64,000 nucleotides of DNA from Robiginitalea sediminis (GTDB lineage Bacteria > Bacteroidota > Bacteroidia > Flavobacteriales > Flavobacteriaceae). The translations under genes were made by a program, and so were the position numbers. Location: NCBI RefSeq assembly GCF_002198115.1, contig NZ_NGNR01000004.1, forward strand, positions 180,751-244,750, read 5' to 3'. Shown piece after piece: positions 8,460 through 17,422 of the stretch (positions are counted from its first letter, which is position 1; each line of letters starts with the position of its first letter). The notes below the pieces were generated by a model that was not told where the DNA came from, did not search any database, and was given only the letters and a program-made list of their open reading frames with translations.

Positions 8460-8930
8460 ATGTCCAAAAAAGATCAGGAAATCGTTAAGGGAGTCTTTAC
8501 GGCCTTTTTAGAAGAGAAGGGTCACCGTAAAACCCCGGAACGCTACGCCATTCTCCAGGAGATCTACGACAGCGACGACCATTTTGATATCGAATCGCTC
8601 TATATCAAAATGAAAAACAAGAACTACCGGGTAAGCCGGGCCACTTTGTACAACACCATTGAGCTGCTGCTCGAGTGTAAACTGGTCCGCAAACACCAGT
8701 TTGGCAAGAACCAGGCACAATACGAGAAATCCTATTTCGACAGGCAGCACGACCATGTGATCTTAACCGACACCGGGGAAGTGATCGAATTCTGCGACCC
8801 GCGCATCCAGTCTATCAAGCAGACCATCGAAGAGGTTTTCAATATTCAAATCAACAACCATTCACTCTATTTCTATGGGATTCGCAAACCCCAGGAAGAA
8901 GGACACCCAATAACCGAAACCGATTCATGA
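8460..8930 (+). CDS. Fur-family metal-responsive transcriptional repressor
   Basis: A 156-residue Fur/PerR/Zur-type regulator. The winged-helix DNA-binding domain (about 10-90) shows [15 protein letters not shown] and [16 protein letters not shown]; the dimerisation domain carries the metal-binding [19 protein letters not shown] and a late histidine (NNHSLYFYG). The usual structural zinc site of two CxxC pairs is absent: the protein has only two cysteines, one in LLLECKLV and one in EFCDP. Which metal or peroxide it senses cannot be assigned. Its TGA overlaps the purA ATG (ATGA), so repressor and adenylosuccinate synthetase are coupled, an order also common in other Flavobacteriia. Confidence 0.9.
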   Translation: MSKKDQEIVKGVFTAFLEEKGHRKTPERYAILQEIYDSDDHFDIESLYIKMKNKNYRVSRATLYNTIELLLECKLVRKHQFGKNQAQYEKSYFDRQHDHVILTDTGEVIEFCDPRIQSIKQTIEEVFNIQINNHSLYFYGIRKPQEEGHPITETDS

Positions 8931-10201
8931 GCGTAGATCTGCTGCTCGGCCTCCAGTGGGGCGACGAGGGAAAAGGAAAAATCGTAGACGTTCTTACCGG
9001 AAATTACGACATCATAGCCCGGTTCCAGGGTGGGCCAAACGCTGGCCACACCCTGGAGTTTGACGGCATCAAACACGTACTGCATACCATCCCTTCCGGG
9101 ATTTTCCACCCAACGGCCATCAACTTGGTGGGCAATGGAGTGGTGATAGACCCCGTCATTTTCCGCCGGGAGTTGGAAAAGTTGGAAGCCTTCCCCATAG
9201 ATGTCACCAAAAACCTTCTGATTTCCAGGAAGGCCCACCTGATTTTGCCTACCCACCGCCTGCTGGATGCCGCTTCCGAGGCCTCTAAAGGGAAGGCAAA
9301 AATTGGCAGTACCCTTAAAGGTATCGGGCCGGCCTATATGGATAAAACCGGACGCAACGGCCTGCGGGTGGGTGACCTCGAGTTGCCGGACTGGAAAGAG
9401 CGCTACCGTGCGTTGGCGGACAAGCACGAAAAAATGATTGCGTTCTACGACGTGGATATCCAGTACGACCTGAAGGAACTGGAAGCGGAATTCCTGGAAT
9501 CGGTGGAACACCTCAGGCAATTGCAGTTTATAGACAGTGAAGCCTACCTCCACCAGGCTATACGAGACGGCAGGAAAATCCTCGCCGAAGGGGCGCAGGG
9601 CTCCCTGCTGGATATCGATTTCGGGACCTATCCCTTTGTGACCTCTTCCAACACCACAGCCGCCGGGGCATGTACCGGGTTGGGGATTGCCCCGGGAAGC
9701 ATCCGGGATGTATTCGGTATTTTCAAGGCCTACACCACCCGGGTGGGAAGCGGGCCTTTTCCTACAGAACTCTTCGACCAGGATGGGGAAACCATGGGCC
9801 GGGTCGGGCGCGAATTCGGGGCCACCACAGGGCGCCCCAGGCGTTGCGGCTGGTTGGACCTGGTAGCCCTTAAATACGCTGTACAGGTCAATGGGGTAAC
9901 CCGCCTGATGATGATGAAAGCCGATGTCTTGAGCGGCTTCGACACCATAAAGGTATGCACCGGGTACAATTACAAAGGAGAGAAGATCACTCACCTCCCC
10001 TATACCCTGGAGGCCGAACACCTGACCCCAATTTATACCGAATTCAAAGGGTGGAAGGAGGACCTCACCGGGATGTCCGAATCCGGGCAGCTGCCGGCCG
10101 AACTAAAGGCCTACATCGCCTTTTTGGAGAAGGAACTGGACACCCCGGTATCCATCGTCTCCGTTGGGCCGGACCGCAAGCAGACCATCCACAGGGCCTG
10201 A
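8927..10201 (+). CDS. purA: Adenylosuccinate synthetase
   Basis: A 424-residue PurA, the GTP-dependent enzyme joining IMP and aspartate in AMP synthesis. Diagnostic motifs are present in order: [12 protein letters not shown] (phosphate loop), [63 protein letters not shown] and [14 protein letters not shown]. Length and all catalytic segments are normal. It is translationally coupled to the Fur-type regulator upstream and is followed within about 70 bases by the OstA-like gene, so purine synthesis, the regulator and an envelope gene share one transcription unit or closely abutting ones. Confidence 0.97.
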   Translation: MSVDLLLGLQWGDEGKGKIVDVLTGNYDIIARFQGGPNAGHTLEFDGIKHVLHTIPSGIFHPTAINLVGNGVVIDPVIFRRELEKLEAFPIDVTKNLLISRKAHLILPTHRLLDAASEASKGKAKIGSTLKGIGPAYMDKTGRNGLRVGDLELPDWKERYRALADKHEKMIAFYDVDIQYDLKELEAEFLESVEHLRQLQFIDSEAYLHQAIRDGRKILAEGAQGSLLDIDFGTYPFVTSSNTTAAGACTGLGIAPGSIRDVFGIFKAYTTRVGSGPFPTELFDQDGETMGRVGREFGATTGRPRRCGWLDLVALKYAVQVNGVTRLMMMKADVLSGFDTIKVCTGYNYKGEKITHLPYTLEAEHLTPIYTEFKGWKEDLTGMSESGQLPAELKAYIAFLEKELDTPVSIVSVGPDRKQTIHRA

Positions 10202-10250
10202 CCGACTGCTAAAAGGGTGTGAAAGCGTGAGCCTCCCGTTTATTTTGTGC

Positions 10251-10258
10251 TATTTTTG
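10251..10258 (+). promoter_or_regulatory. -7 promoter element TATTTTTG upstream of the OstA-like gene
   Basis: An exact TAnnTTTG match in the purA-ostA gap, 16 bases before a TTG at 10275 that begins a good signal peptide. It argues against the in-frame upstream starts at 10227 (GTG) and 10164. Confidence 0.4.
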
Positions 10259-10274
10259 GTTAAAATTCCGCAAG

Positions 10275-11960
10275 TTGAAAGGGGTATGGATCGCGCTGGC
10301 GGCCCTGCTTGGCTGGGGTTCGCTCCAGGCACAGGCAGACAGCACACAAAGCAAGAAAATCACGATTGTCTACGGGGGGAACTTCACCAAGGACGAATCC
10401 CTGAGGCCCGGTGCGTCTATCTTCAGCCGGGATACCCGCCAGGTGCAGTTTGAACACCAGGGGGCAGACCTGTGGTGCGACTTTGCCCTGCTTTACCAGA
10501 AAGAAAACCGGCTGGAAGCCATCGGGAATGTCCGCATGAAACAAGGGGACTCGGTGCTGATGACCAGCGGGTTTGTGGAATACGACGGCAACCTGAAACA
10601 GGCCAAGGCCTTTGAAAACGTGCGTCTGACCAATCGCAGTAATGTCCTGACCACAGACACCCTGCTCTTCGACCGGGAACGGCAGGAGGCCTTCTACGAA
10701 CACCACGGCCGCATTGTGGATTCGGTCAATACCCTCACCAGCCGGGTGGGGCGGTATTACCTGATCCCCAAAAAGTACCAGTTTGAGGATTCCGTTCGGA
10801 TAAACAACCCGGACTACACAGTGGAATCGGCCCGCCTGGATTACTACACTCTCTCCAAAAACGCCTACATGTATGGCCCCTCCCGCATTACCGGGGAAAC
10901 CTATATGATGTACTTCGAACGGGGGTTTTACGACACTAAGATCGAACAGGGGTACGGCATCAAGAATACCGAGATCCACTACAGCAACCGCATCATAGAG
11001 GGAGACAGCGTGTACTTCGACAAGGCGACCTCCTTTGCCTCTGCAACCAACAACATCGTGGTGACCGATACCATCAACAACGGGGTTATCCGGGCGCATT
11101 ACGCCGAGGTCCACCGGGAACAGGATTCGCTGTTTGCAACCCGCAGGGCCGTATCGGTTTCCCTGGTGGAACAGGACTCCCTCTACATGCATGGAGACAC
11201 CCTGATGGTTACCGGGAAGCCCGATGCGCGGATCCTGAGGGCCTACCGCAATGCCCGCTTCTACAAAACGGACCTGAGCGGAAAATGCGATTCCATCCAC
11301 TTCGACCAGACCACGGGCATTACACAACTTATCCGCAACCCCGTGCTTTGGAACCTGGAAAACCAAATGACCGGAGACAGCATTCACCTGATATCCAATC
11401 TGGAAACGGAAAAACTGGACTCCCTGAAGGTCATCCGTAATGCTTTTATCATTTCCGAGGACACCGTGGGCCACCGGGGCTATAACCAGGCCAAGGGCAG
11501 GGACCTGTTCGGCAAGTTTATCGAAAACGAACTCCGTCTGGTAGACCTGGTAGGCAATACAGAAGTGGTCTACTACATGTACGACGACGACGGGAAACTC
11601 ATCGGGATAGACAAGACAAAATGCAGCAGCATCCGCCTGGCCCTGGCCCAGTCCGACATCGAAGAGATCACCTTCTACACCGACCCGGACGGCACCATTT
11701 ACCCGGAGGCGGACTTCCCCCAGGGGCAACGCCAGCTGGACGGGTTTATCTGGCGCGGGGAAGAGCGGATCCGTTCCAAGGATGACCTCTTTGATGCCGA
11801 GGACAACAACCTGGTACTCCCGCGCATCCGGGGGGTAGACGAACCCATAGACCGGGAAGAAGAGCTGCCCGAAGCGCCCACAACGCCCAACCCAGGGGCC
11901 CTGAAACCCCAGAAAGCTCTCCGGCCGAAGCCCCCAAAAGCCAATCCCCGTGAATCCTGA
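10275..11960 (+). CDS. OstA/LptA-like envelope protein
   Basis: About 561 residues from a TTG start that gives the signal peptide MKGVWIALAALLGWGSLQAQ. The body is a repetitive beta-rich OstA-like array with phrases typical of LptA/LptD jelly-roll strands, such as EAIGNVRMKQGDSVLMTSG, AFENVRLTNRSNVLTTDTL and YYGPSRITGE-like segments. It should sit in the periplasm or as part of the lipopolysaccharide transport bridge. The C-terminal 60 or so residues are Pro/Ala/Glu-rich (EEELPEAPTTPNPGALKP) and probably disordered. No C-terminal LptD barrel is present. The start is uncertain: GTG 10227 is the alternative. The last 11 bases overlap the aminotransferase gene. Confidence 0.82.
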   Translation: MKGVWIALAALLGWGSLQAQADSTQSKKITIVYGGNFTKDESLRPGASIFSRDTRQVQFEHQGADLWCDFALLYQKENRLEAIGNVRMKQGDSVLMTSGFVEYDGNLKQAKAFENVRLTNRSNVLTTDTLLFDRERQEAFYEHHGRIVDSVNTLTSRVGRYYLIPKKYQFEDSVRINNPDYTVESARLDYYTLSKNAYMYGPSRITGETYMMYFERGFYDTKIEQGYGIKNTEIHYSNRIIEGDSVYFDKATSFASATNNIVVTDTINNGVIRAHYAEVHREQDSLFATRRAVSVSLVEQDSLYMHGDTLMVTGKPDARILRAYRNARFYKTDLSGKCDSIHFDQTTGITQLIRNPVLWNLENQMTGDSIHLISNLETEKLDSLKVIRNAFIISEDTVGHRGYNQAKGRDLFGKFIENELRLVDLVGNTEVVYYMYDDDGKLIGIDKTKCSSIRLALAQSDIEEITFYTDPDGTIYPEADFPQGQRQLDGFIWRGEERIRSKDDLFDAEDNNLVLPRIRGVDEPIDREEELPEAPTTPNPGALKPQKALRPKPPKANPRES

Positions 11961-13143
11961 CTTTTTAAAATTTCAGGCGCAGACCGGGCCGTATCCGCTG
12001 GGACTGCAAATCGATCGGGCTTCCGGGAGTTACCTCTACGATACCAGCGGGAAGCGATACCTGGACCTTATAGCCGGGGTCTCTGCATGTACCCTCGGCC
12101 ATTGCCACCCCGCCGTGGTACATGCCGTAACCGAACAGGCGCAACGGTATATGCATGTCATGGTCTATGGGGAATTCGCCCTGGAGCCGGCCGTTGCCCT
12201 GTGCCGCGAATTGGCTGCGGCCCTCCCTGAACCCCTGGAGCGCACCTACCTGGTAAATTCCGGGACCGAAGCTATGGAGGGGGCCCTGAAACTCGCCAGG
12301 CGTGTGACCGGGCGAACCGAGTGGATCGCCGCGGAAAACGCCTACCACGGAAACACCCTGGGCAGCCTGAGCCTGATGAGCTACGAACCCCGTATGGCTC
12401 CCTTCCGGCCCCTGATACCCGGCGTCCGCCATATCCGCTTCAATTCTGAGGAAGACCTGGAACGCATTACAGAAGAAACGGCTGCCGTGGTGCTGGAGAC
12501 CATCCAGGGCGGGGCCGGGTTTATCCTTCCCGAAGAAGGCTATCTGAAAAAAGTGCGCAACCGGTGTGACCAGACCGGGGCCCTGCTTATCCTGGATGAA
12601 ATCCAGCCCGGGTTTGGCCGGACGGGCTCCTTATTCGCATTCAGCCAATACGATTGTATCCCGGATATCCTGGTGATGGGCAAGGGCATGGCCTCGGGCC
12701 TGCCCATAGGGGCCTTTACGGCATCAGCCGCCCATATGGAAACCCTCTCCCACCAGCCCGAACTGGGCCACATCACCACCTTCGGGGGGAACCCTGTGGT
12801 GGCTGCGGCTGCCCTGGCTACCCTCCGGGAACTGCAATCCGGTCCGTGGATGGCAGCCGTTGCGGCCAAGGAAGCCCTGTTCCGCAACCTGCTGGTGCAC
12901 CCCCTCATTACCGAAGTGCGCGGCAAGGGTCTGATGCTGGCCCTCATGGTGGAACAGCCCGCCGTGGCCAACTACCTCGTAACCGAATGCATGCGGCGGG
13001 GCGTGCTCTTGTTTTGGCTGCTCTTCGAGCCGAGAGCTGTGCGGATTAGCCCGCCCCTGACCCTGTCGGAAGCCGAAATACGGGAGGGGTGCCGCACGAT
13101 CCTGGAGGTCCTGGACGGATATGAGGAAGGGGCTGTTAACTAA
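11950..13143 (+). CDS. Class III PLP-dependent aminotransferase
   Basis: A 397-residue fold-type I aminotransferase of subgroup III (acetylornithine / 4-aminobutyrate / ornithine aminotransferase relatives). Visible motifs: TYLVNSGTEAMEGALKLARR, YHGNTLGSLSLM, ILDEIQPGFGRTGSLFAF, and the cofactor lysine Lys245 in VMGKGMASGLPIGAF, then GHITTFGGNPVVAAAALA. The start is GTG at 11950, overlapping the OstA-like gene by 11 bases. The substrate cannot be fixed from sequence; no arginine biosynthesis genes are adjacent, so the label argD is not used. Ends 86 bases before the TPR gene. Confidence 0.9.
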   Translation: MNPDFLKFQAQTGPYPLGLQIDRASGSYLYDTSGKRYLDLIAGVSACTLGHCHPAVVHAVTEQAQRYMHVMVYGEFALEPAVALCRELAAALPEPLERTYLVNSGTEAMEGALKLARRVTGRTEWIAAENAYHGNTLGSLSLMSYEPRMAPFRPLIPGVRHIRFNSEEDLERITEETAAVVLETIQGGAGFILPEEGYLKKVRNRCDQTGALLILDEIQPGFGRTGSLFAFSQYDCIPDILVMGKGMASGLPIGAFTASAAHMETLSHQPELGHITTFGGNPVVAAAALATLRELQSGPWMAAVAAKEALFRNLLVHPLITEVRGKGLMLALMVEQPAVANYLVTECMRRGVLLFWLLFEPRAVRISPPLTLSEAEIREGCRTILEVLDGYEEGAVN

Positions 13144-13229
13144 ATTGTTGATAACAATACCCCGTTTTTGGGGAAGGGGGACCCCCAAAAAATCTATTTT
13201 TAAGTCCATACAGAACCAAAGTGGCATGT

Positions 13230-14630
13230 ATGGCGTTTGATTCCGGAGAAACCCCCAACCCTTCCATCCTTAAGTTCGAATCCATGCTCAAGACCGATGC
13301 GGTCTACTTTTTTGATGCAGAGGATTTTGAGGACATCATCCATCACTACCTGAATCACGGGAAAATTTCCCTGGCCAAAAAGGCCATCCGTATGGGCATG
13401 CAGCAGCATCCGGACGCCCTGCAACTCCATTTGCTCCATGTAGAAGTGCTGGTCTTTGAAAACCAACTGGGAAAAGCGGAGGCCATCCTGGATGAGTTAC
13501 AGGAAATTGACGGGCGAAACGAGGAAATCCTCATCCAGCGGGCCAATATCCAATCCAAGAAAGACAACCACCAGGGCGCTATAGACTTCCTCAAAAAAGC
13601 CCTGGAGCTCGTGGAGGACGATTTCGACATCTATTCCCTGATGGGGATGGAATACCTCTTCCTGGACAATTATACCGAAGCCAAGGGCTGTTTTCTGAAA
13701 TGCCTTGCCCACGATCCGGAAGATTACGCTTCCCTGTATAATGTGGTCTATTGCTATGAGTTCCTGGACGACCCGGAAGGTGCCATCCGGTTTTTGAATA
13801 CCTACCTGGACCGCAACCCTTATTGCCAGGTGGCATGGCACCAACTGGGCAAGCAGTACTTTACCCTGGAGATGTACCCCGAGGCCCTCTCCTCCTTCGA
13901 TTTCGCCATCATTGCGGACGAAAGCTTTATCGGGGCCTATTTCGAAAAGGGGAAGGTGCTGGAGATGATGGGTCGCTACCAGGAAGCCATCGCCAATTAC
14001 AACATCACCATAGAACTGGATGACCCCACCTCTCATGCCTATCTGCATATAGGGCGGTGTTTTGAACGCCTCGGACAGGATCAGCAGGCACGGCACTACT
14101 ACTACCTTACCGTACACGAAGACCCGTTACTGGACAAGGGGTGGCTGGCCATTACCGACTTTTACCTGCGCCAGCGCCAGTACCGCAAAGCCCTCGAATA
14201 CATAGACAAAGCCATCAACATAGACGGGGAAAACGCCCAGTATTGGAAACGCTGCGGGCTAATCCACCAGGCGCTGTGCGAACTGGACCAGGCCGATTAT
14301 GCCTACAAACGGGCGGTGGAACTGGGACATGCAGAACTGGATATCTGGATGCGCTGGGCCTCCGTGCTTCGGGATAGCGGGGAATACGGAGCAGCGGCAG
14401 AAGTGCTCCTGCAAGGGGCCGAACAGTATCCGGAAGCGGCGGAAATCAACTACCAGCTGGCAGGCATCTGCCACAAGATGGGCAAACCCTCCCTGGCCGC
14501 CCAACACCTGAAGGCCGCCTTTAAAAGGGCCCCCTCCAAACTGAAATCCTTCAAGAAGGCCTACCCGGAATTTTACGGGGCTTCCTGGGTGCAGGGAATC
14601 CTTCGGGACGTTCGGAAAGCATCCGAATAA
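13230..14630 (+). CDS. Tetratricopeptide-repeat protein
   Basis: A 466-residue protein made almost entirely of TPR-like helical pairs, with at least nine recognisable units (for example DALQLHLLHVEVLVFENQL, NLYQEAIANY-type helices such as GRYQEAIANYNITIELDD, and RQYRKALEYIDKAINID). There is no signal peptide or membrane segment, so it is probably a cytoplasmic scaffold or interaction protein. An in-frame GTG at 13221 is possible; ATG 13230 is preferred. The upstream gap contains TATTTTTA and a short palindrome. Partners are unknown. It precedes two DUF368 genes, which have their own -7 box. Confidence 0.88.
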   Translation: MAFDSGETPNPSILKFESMLKTDAVYFFDAEDFEDIIHHYLNHGKISLAKKAIRMGMQQHPDALQLHLLHVEVLVFENQLGKAEAILDELQEIDGRNEEILIQRANIQSKKDNHQGAIDFLKKALELVEDDFDIYSLMGMEYLFLDNYTEAKGCFLKCLAHDPEDYASLYNVVYCYEFLDDPEGAIRFLNTYLDRNPYCQVAWHQLGKQYFTLEMYPEALSSFDFAIIADESFIGAYFEKGKVLEMMGRYQEAIANYNITIELDDPTSHAYLHIGRCFERLGQDQQARHYYYLTVHEDPLLDKGWLAITDFYLRQRQYRKALEYIDKAINIDGENAQYWKRCGLIHQALCELDQADYAYKRAVELGHAELDIWMRWASVLRDSGEYGAAAEVLLQGAEQYPEAAEINYQLAGICHKMGKPSLAAQHLKAAFKRAPSKLKSFKKAYPEFYGASWVQGILRDVRKASE

Positions 14631-14636
14631 AAAAGC

Positions 14637-14644
14637 TACTTTTG
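14637..14644 (+). promoter_or_regulatory. -7 promoter element TACTTTTG upstream of the DUF368 pair
   Basis: An exact TAnnTTTG match between the TPR stop (14630) and the first DUF368 ATG (14658), only 13 bases before the start codon. It suggests a short-leader transcript for the DUF368-DUF368-aroE group. Confidence 0.5.
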
Positions 14645-14657
14645 CTTTTTATCCGGA

Positions 14658-15587
14658 ATGAACGCGCGTACCCCCTTACAACTTCTCGTATTGGTGCTCA
14701 AGGGCATGGCCATGGGCGCAGCCGATGTGGTCCCCGGTGTTTCCGGAGGGACCATCGCCTTTATTTCGGGCATTTATGAAGAGCTGATCACCTCCATTAA
14801 CGGCATCCGCCCTTCTTTGCTGAAGGTGTGGAAATCCTCCGGCTTCAAAGCATTCTGGAGGGCCCTTAACGGGAACTTCCTGCTGGCCGTCGCCACGGGG
14901 ATTGGCATTAGCATCATCTCCCTGGCCAAGGGGATCAGCTGGTTACTCACCAACCAGCCGGTGCTGCTCTGGTCGTTTTTCTTTGGCCTGGTCCTGGCCA
15001 GTGTGATCTACGTAGGAAGGGCTATTGGCCGTTGGGATGCAGCAGCCGTGTTATTGTTCCTCCTGGGTGCCGCCCTGGCCTGGCTTGTGGTCTCCCTCCC
15101 GGTATCGGAGCACCAGGACGGCCTGGTTTACCTCTTTTTTTCAGGGGCCCTGGCCATTTGTGCGATGATCCTCCCGGGTATTTCGGGAGCCTTTATCCTG
15201 GTCCTGCTGGGCTCCTACAAAACCGTTTTGGATGCCGTCCACGAGCAGGAATTCCGGATTATCCTCATTGTAGGCACAGGAGCTGTATTTGGCCTGCTGA
15301 GTTTTGCCCGCCTGCTCAAATGGATGTTCTCGCGTTACCGCAATGCCACCCTGGCCCTGCTTACGGGCTTTATCCTGGGGTCCCTCCGGAAAATCTGGCC
15401 CTGGAAGGAGGTCCTGGAAACCCGGGTATTCGATTCTAAAACCATTCCGGTCCGGGAGGCAGGGGTATGGCCCTGGGAGTATTCCTCCGAACCCCAGACC
15501 TTTGGCGCCCTGGCTCTGGCCCTGGCCGGGTTTTCCCTGATTTTCCTGCTGGAAGGGCTGGCGAAAAGCAAGAAGTCCGAAGCCTGA
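14658..15587 (+). CDS. DUF368 (PopT-type) membrane protein, first of two tandem paralogues
   Basis: A 309-residue multi-pass inner-membrane protein of the DUF368 family. Two related signatures mark its internal repeat: GAADVVPGVSGGTIAF near residue 19 and MILPGISGAFILVLLGSY near residue 172. DUF368 members in Vibrio cholerae and Staphylococcus aureus (PopT) have been implicated in returning undecaprenyl phosphate, the lipid carrier for peptidoglycan and other glycans, across the membrane; the same role here is inference from family. The stop TGA overlaps the ATG of the second copy (TGATG), so the two are translationally coupled. Confidence 0.9.
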   Translation: MNARTPLQLLVLVLKGMAMGAADVVPGVSGGTIAFISGIYEELITSINGIRPSLLKVWKSSGFKAFWRALNGNFLLAVATGIGISIISLAKGISWLLTNQPVLLWSFFFGLVLASVIYVGRAIGRWDAAAVLLFLLGAALAWLVVSLPVSEHQDGLVYLFFSGALAICAMILPGISGAFILVLLGSYKTVLDAVHEQEFRIILIVGTGAVFGLLSFARLLKWMFSRYRNATLALLTGFILGSLRKIWPWKEVLETRVFDSKTIPVREAGVWPWEYSSEPQTFGALALALAGFSLIFLLEGLAKSKKSEA

Positions 15588-16606
15588 TGTTTCACAAAAG
15601 ATCCATAGCGGACAAAACCCTGTTGTTTATCAAAGGGCTCGCCATGGGGGCTGCCAACAAGGTCCCCGGGGTCTCCGGCGGCATTGTGGCCTTCGTCGTG
15701 GGGTTTTACGAGGAGTTTATCTACTCCCTGCAAAAAATAAACCTGAAGGCCTTCCGCCTTCTTTTGGGCGGACGGTTTCGCAGTTTCTACCGCTATGTGA
15801 ACGGCCCGTTCCTCTCCATCCTTATCCTGGGGATGCTGTTCAGCTATTTTTCCGTTTCCCAGGTCCTGGATTACTTCCTCGAACGCAAGGAGCTCTACGT
15901 CTGGTCCTGTTTTTTCGGGATGATTATCGGGTCCATTTACTTTATTTCCAAAGACTTCGAGCATTGGAATAAAAAAACCCTTCCCTTTGGGATTATTGGC
16001 CTGGTATTGGGGGTTTCCATCAGTTTCCTCCCCCCTGCCCGGGAAAATGACAACCTGATCTTTATTTTCTTTTGCGGCATGATAAGCGTATCAGGCATGA
16101 CCCTTCCAGGACTATCCGGTTCCTTTATCCTGATTTTGCTTGGCAATTACGTCCTGCTGCTGGTCGATTCGGTCAACGGGCTCTACGATACCCTGGCGGA
16201 AGTTTTCCGGGGCGATTTCAGTTTCGTCCGCAATACGGCCCGCCTGGAAATACTCAAGATCCTGGCCGTGTTCACCGCCGGTTCCGCTGCCGGTCTGGTT
16301 ACCCTCTCACACGTGCTGGGCTACGTGCTGAAACACTACCGGCACATGACCACGGCAACCATCATTGGCTTTATCACGGGTTCCCTCGGGGTGGTATGGC
16401 CCTGGAAAAGGACCATCATGGCCCGGGCACAGGACGGGTCGCGCATCCTGGATTCCAACGGCGACCCCATCATCCAGAATTACGAGCGTTACCTCCCGGA
16501 TATGGCTGTGGCGGAAAACCTCTGGGCACTGTTTTACATCGCCCTGGGAATCGCCATCCTCATCGGCCTGGAGTGGTATGGGCAAAAACGGGGACAAAAT
16601 GCGTAG
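15587..16606 (+). CDS. DUF368 (PopT-type) membrane protein, second tandem paralogue
   Basis: A 339-residue DUF368 protein with the same paired signatures: GAANKVPGVSGGIVAF near residue 22 and MTLPGLSGSFILILLGNY near residue 172. It is clearly paralogous to the gene before it but far from identical, so the duplication is old. The C-terminal loop before the last helix is longer (ARAQDGSRILDSNGDPIIQ), as is the middle. Its ATG overlaps the upstream stop, and its own stop lies 8 bases inside aroE. Tandem, diverged copies could form a heteromer or serve different carriers or conditions; this is inference. Confidence 0.9.
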   Translation: MFHKRSIADKTLLFIKGLAMGAANKVPGVSGGIVAFVVGFYEEFIYSLQKINLKAFRLLLGGRFRSFYRYVNGPFLSILILGMLFSYFSVSQVLDYFLERKELYVWSCFFGMIIGSIYFISKDFEHWNKKTLPFGIIGLVLGVSISFLPPARENDNLIFIFFCGMISVSGMTLPGLSGSFILILLGNYVLLLVDSVNGLYDTLAEVFRGDFSFVRNTARLEILKILAVFTAGSAAGLVTLSHVLGYVLKHYRHMTTATIIGFITGSLGVVWPWKRTIMARAQDGSRILDSNGDPIIQNYERYLPDMAVAENLWALFYIALGIAILIGLEWYGQKRGQNA

Positions 16607-17330
16607 GTTCGGACTCATTGGCCGCAATATCGGGTATTCCTTTTCCAGGGGGTACTTCTCGGAGAAGTTCCAGCAGTTGGGCCTGGAAGACCATAGCTAC
16701 GAAAACTTCGATCTGGAGGATCCTGCCCAGATACCGCATCTGCTGCGTCACACCCCGGGCCTGGCCGGTTTAAACGTCACCATCCCGTATAAGCAGGCGG
16801 TTGTCCCGCTGCTGGACCGGCTGGACCCGGTGGCGGCGGCCATCGGCGCAGTGAATACCATCTGTTTTGAGTCCGGGCAGCTAGTGGGATACAACACCGA
16901 CGCGGCTGGGTTCCGCGAGTCCCTGGCCCCCCTTCTTGTACCGGAAGACCGGGGGGCTCTCATCCTGGGCACGGGCGGCGCCTCCCGGGCTGTAGCCTAC
17001 GTATTGCGTGAACTGGGCCTCGAAGTCTGCTACGTCTCCCGCACCCCTTCTGAAGGCCAGCTTTCCTATGACCAGATAAACGGGGAGGCCCTGAAACGCT
17101 ACAGCCTCCTGGTGAATTGCACCCCCCTGGGCACCTTTCCGGATACGGATCGCTGCCCCACCCTGCCTTACGAACTGCTGGGCAGCCGCCACCTGCTTTA
17201 CGACCTGATCTACAACCCGCCCCTTACCGCCTTTCTGAGCCGGGGCCAGGCAGCCGGTGCGCGCATCAAAAACGGGCTGGAGATGCTCCAGATCCAGGCA
17301 GAGTGCGCCTGGGACCTCTGGAACCGCTAA
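16599..17330 (+). CDS. aroE: Shikimate dehydrogenase
   Basis: A 243-residue NADP-dependent shikimate 5-dehydrogenase, fourth step of chorismate synthesis. Substrate-domain motifs include the Ser-x-Ser pair in YSFSRGYFSEKF, NVTIPYKQAV with the catalytic lysine, AIGAVNTI and GYNTDAAGF; the nucleotide-binding domain shows ILGTGGASRAVAYVL and LLVNCTPLGTFP, ending with NGLEMLQIQAECAW. It is slightly shorter than E. coli AroE but complete. The ATG at 16599 overlaps the upstream DUF368 gene by 8 bases. The link between an aromatic pathway enzyme and lipid-carrier genes is probably only operonic. Confidence 0.94.
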   Translation: MRRFGLIGRNIGYSFSRGYFSEKFQQLGLEDHSYENFDLEDPAQIPHLLRHTPGLAGLNVTIPYKQAVVPLLDRLDPVAAAIGAVNTICFESGQLVGYNTDAAGFRESLAPLLVPEDRGALILGTGGASRAVAYVLRELGLEVCYVSRTPSEGQLSYDQINGEALKRYSLLVNCTPLGTFPDTDRCPTLPYELLGSRHLLYDLIYNPPLTAFLSRGQAAGARIKNGLEMLQIQAECAWDLWNR

Positions 17331-17422
17331 GGGACGCTCCGCCTTCGCGGGACCTACTTTTTTAAGAACGCTTTTGTTAGTATCTTAGGTAAGCGATTGC
17401 CGGACGCCGTAAAACTTGTGTG

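Noticed and set aside
13144..13158. Palindrome ATTGTTGATAACAAT after the aminotransferase gene
   Set aside because: A 6-bp arm palindrome could be an operator for the TPR gene, but a single copy and no nearby regulator make this too weak to annotate.
13160..13190. G/C-run hairpin candidates (CCCCGTTTTTGGGG, GGGGGACCCCC)
   Set aside because: No T-tract follows on the plus strand, and the alternative pairings compete, so it was not called a terminator.
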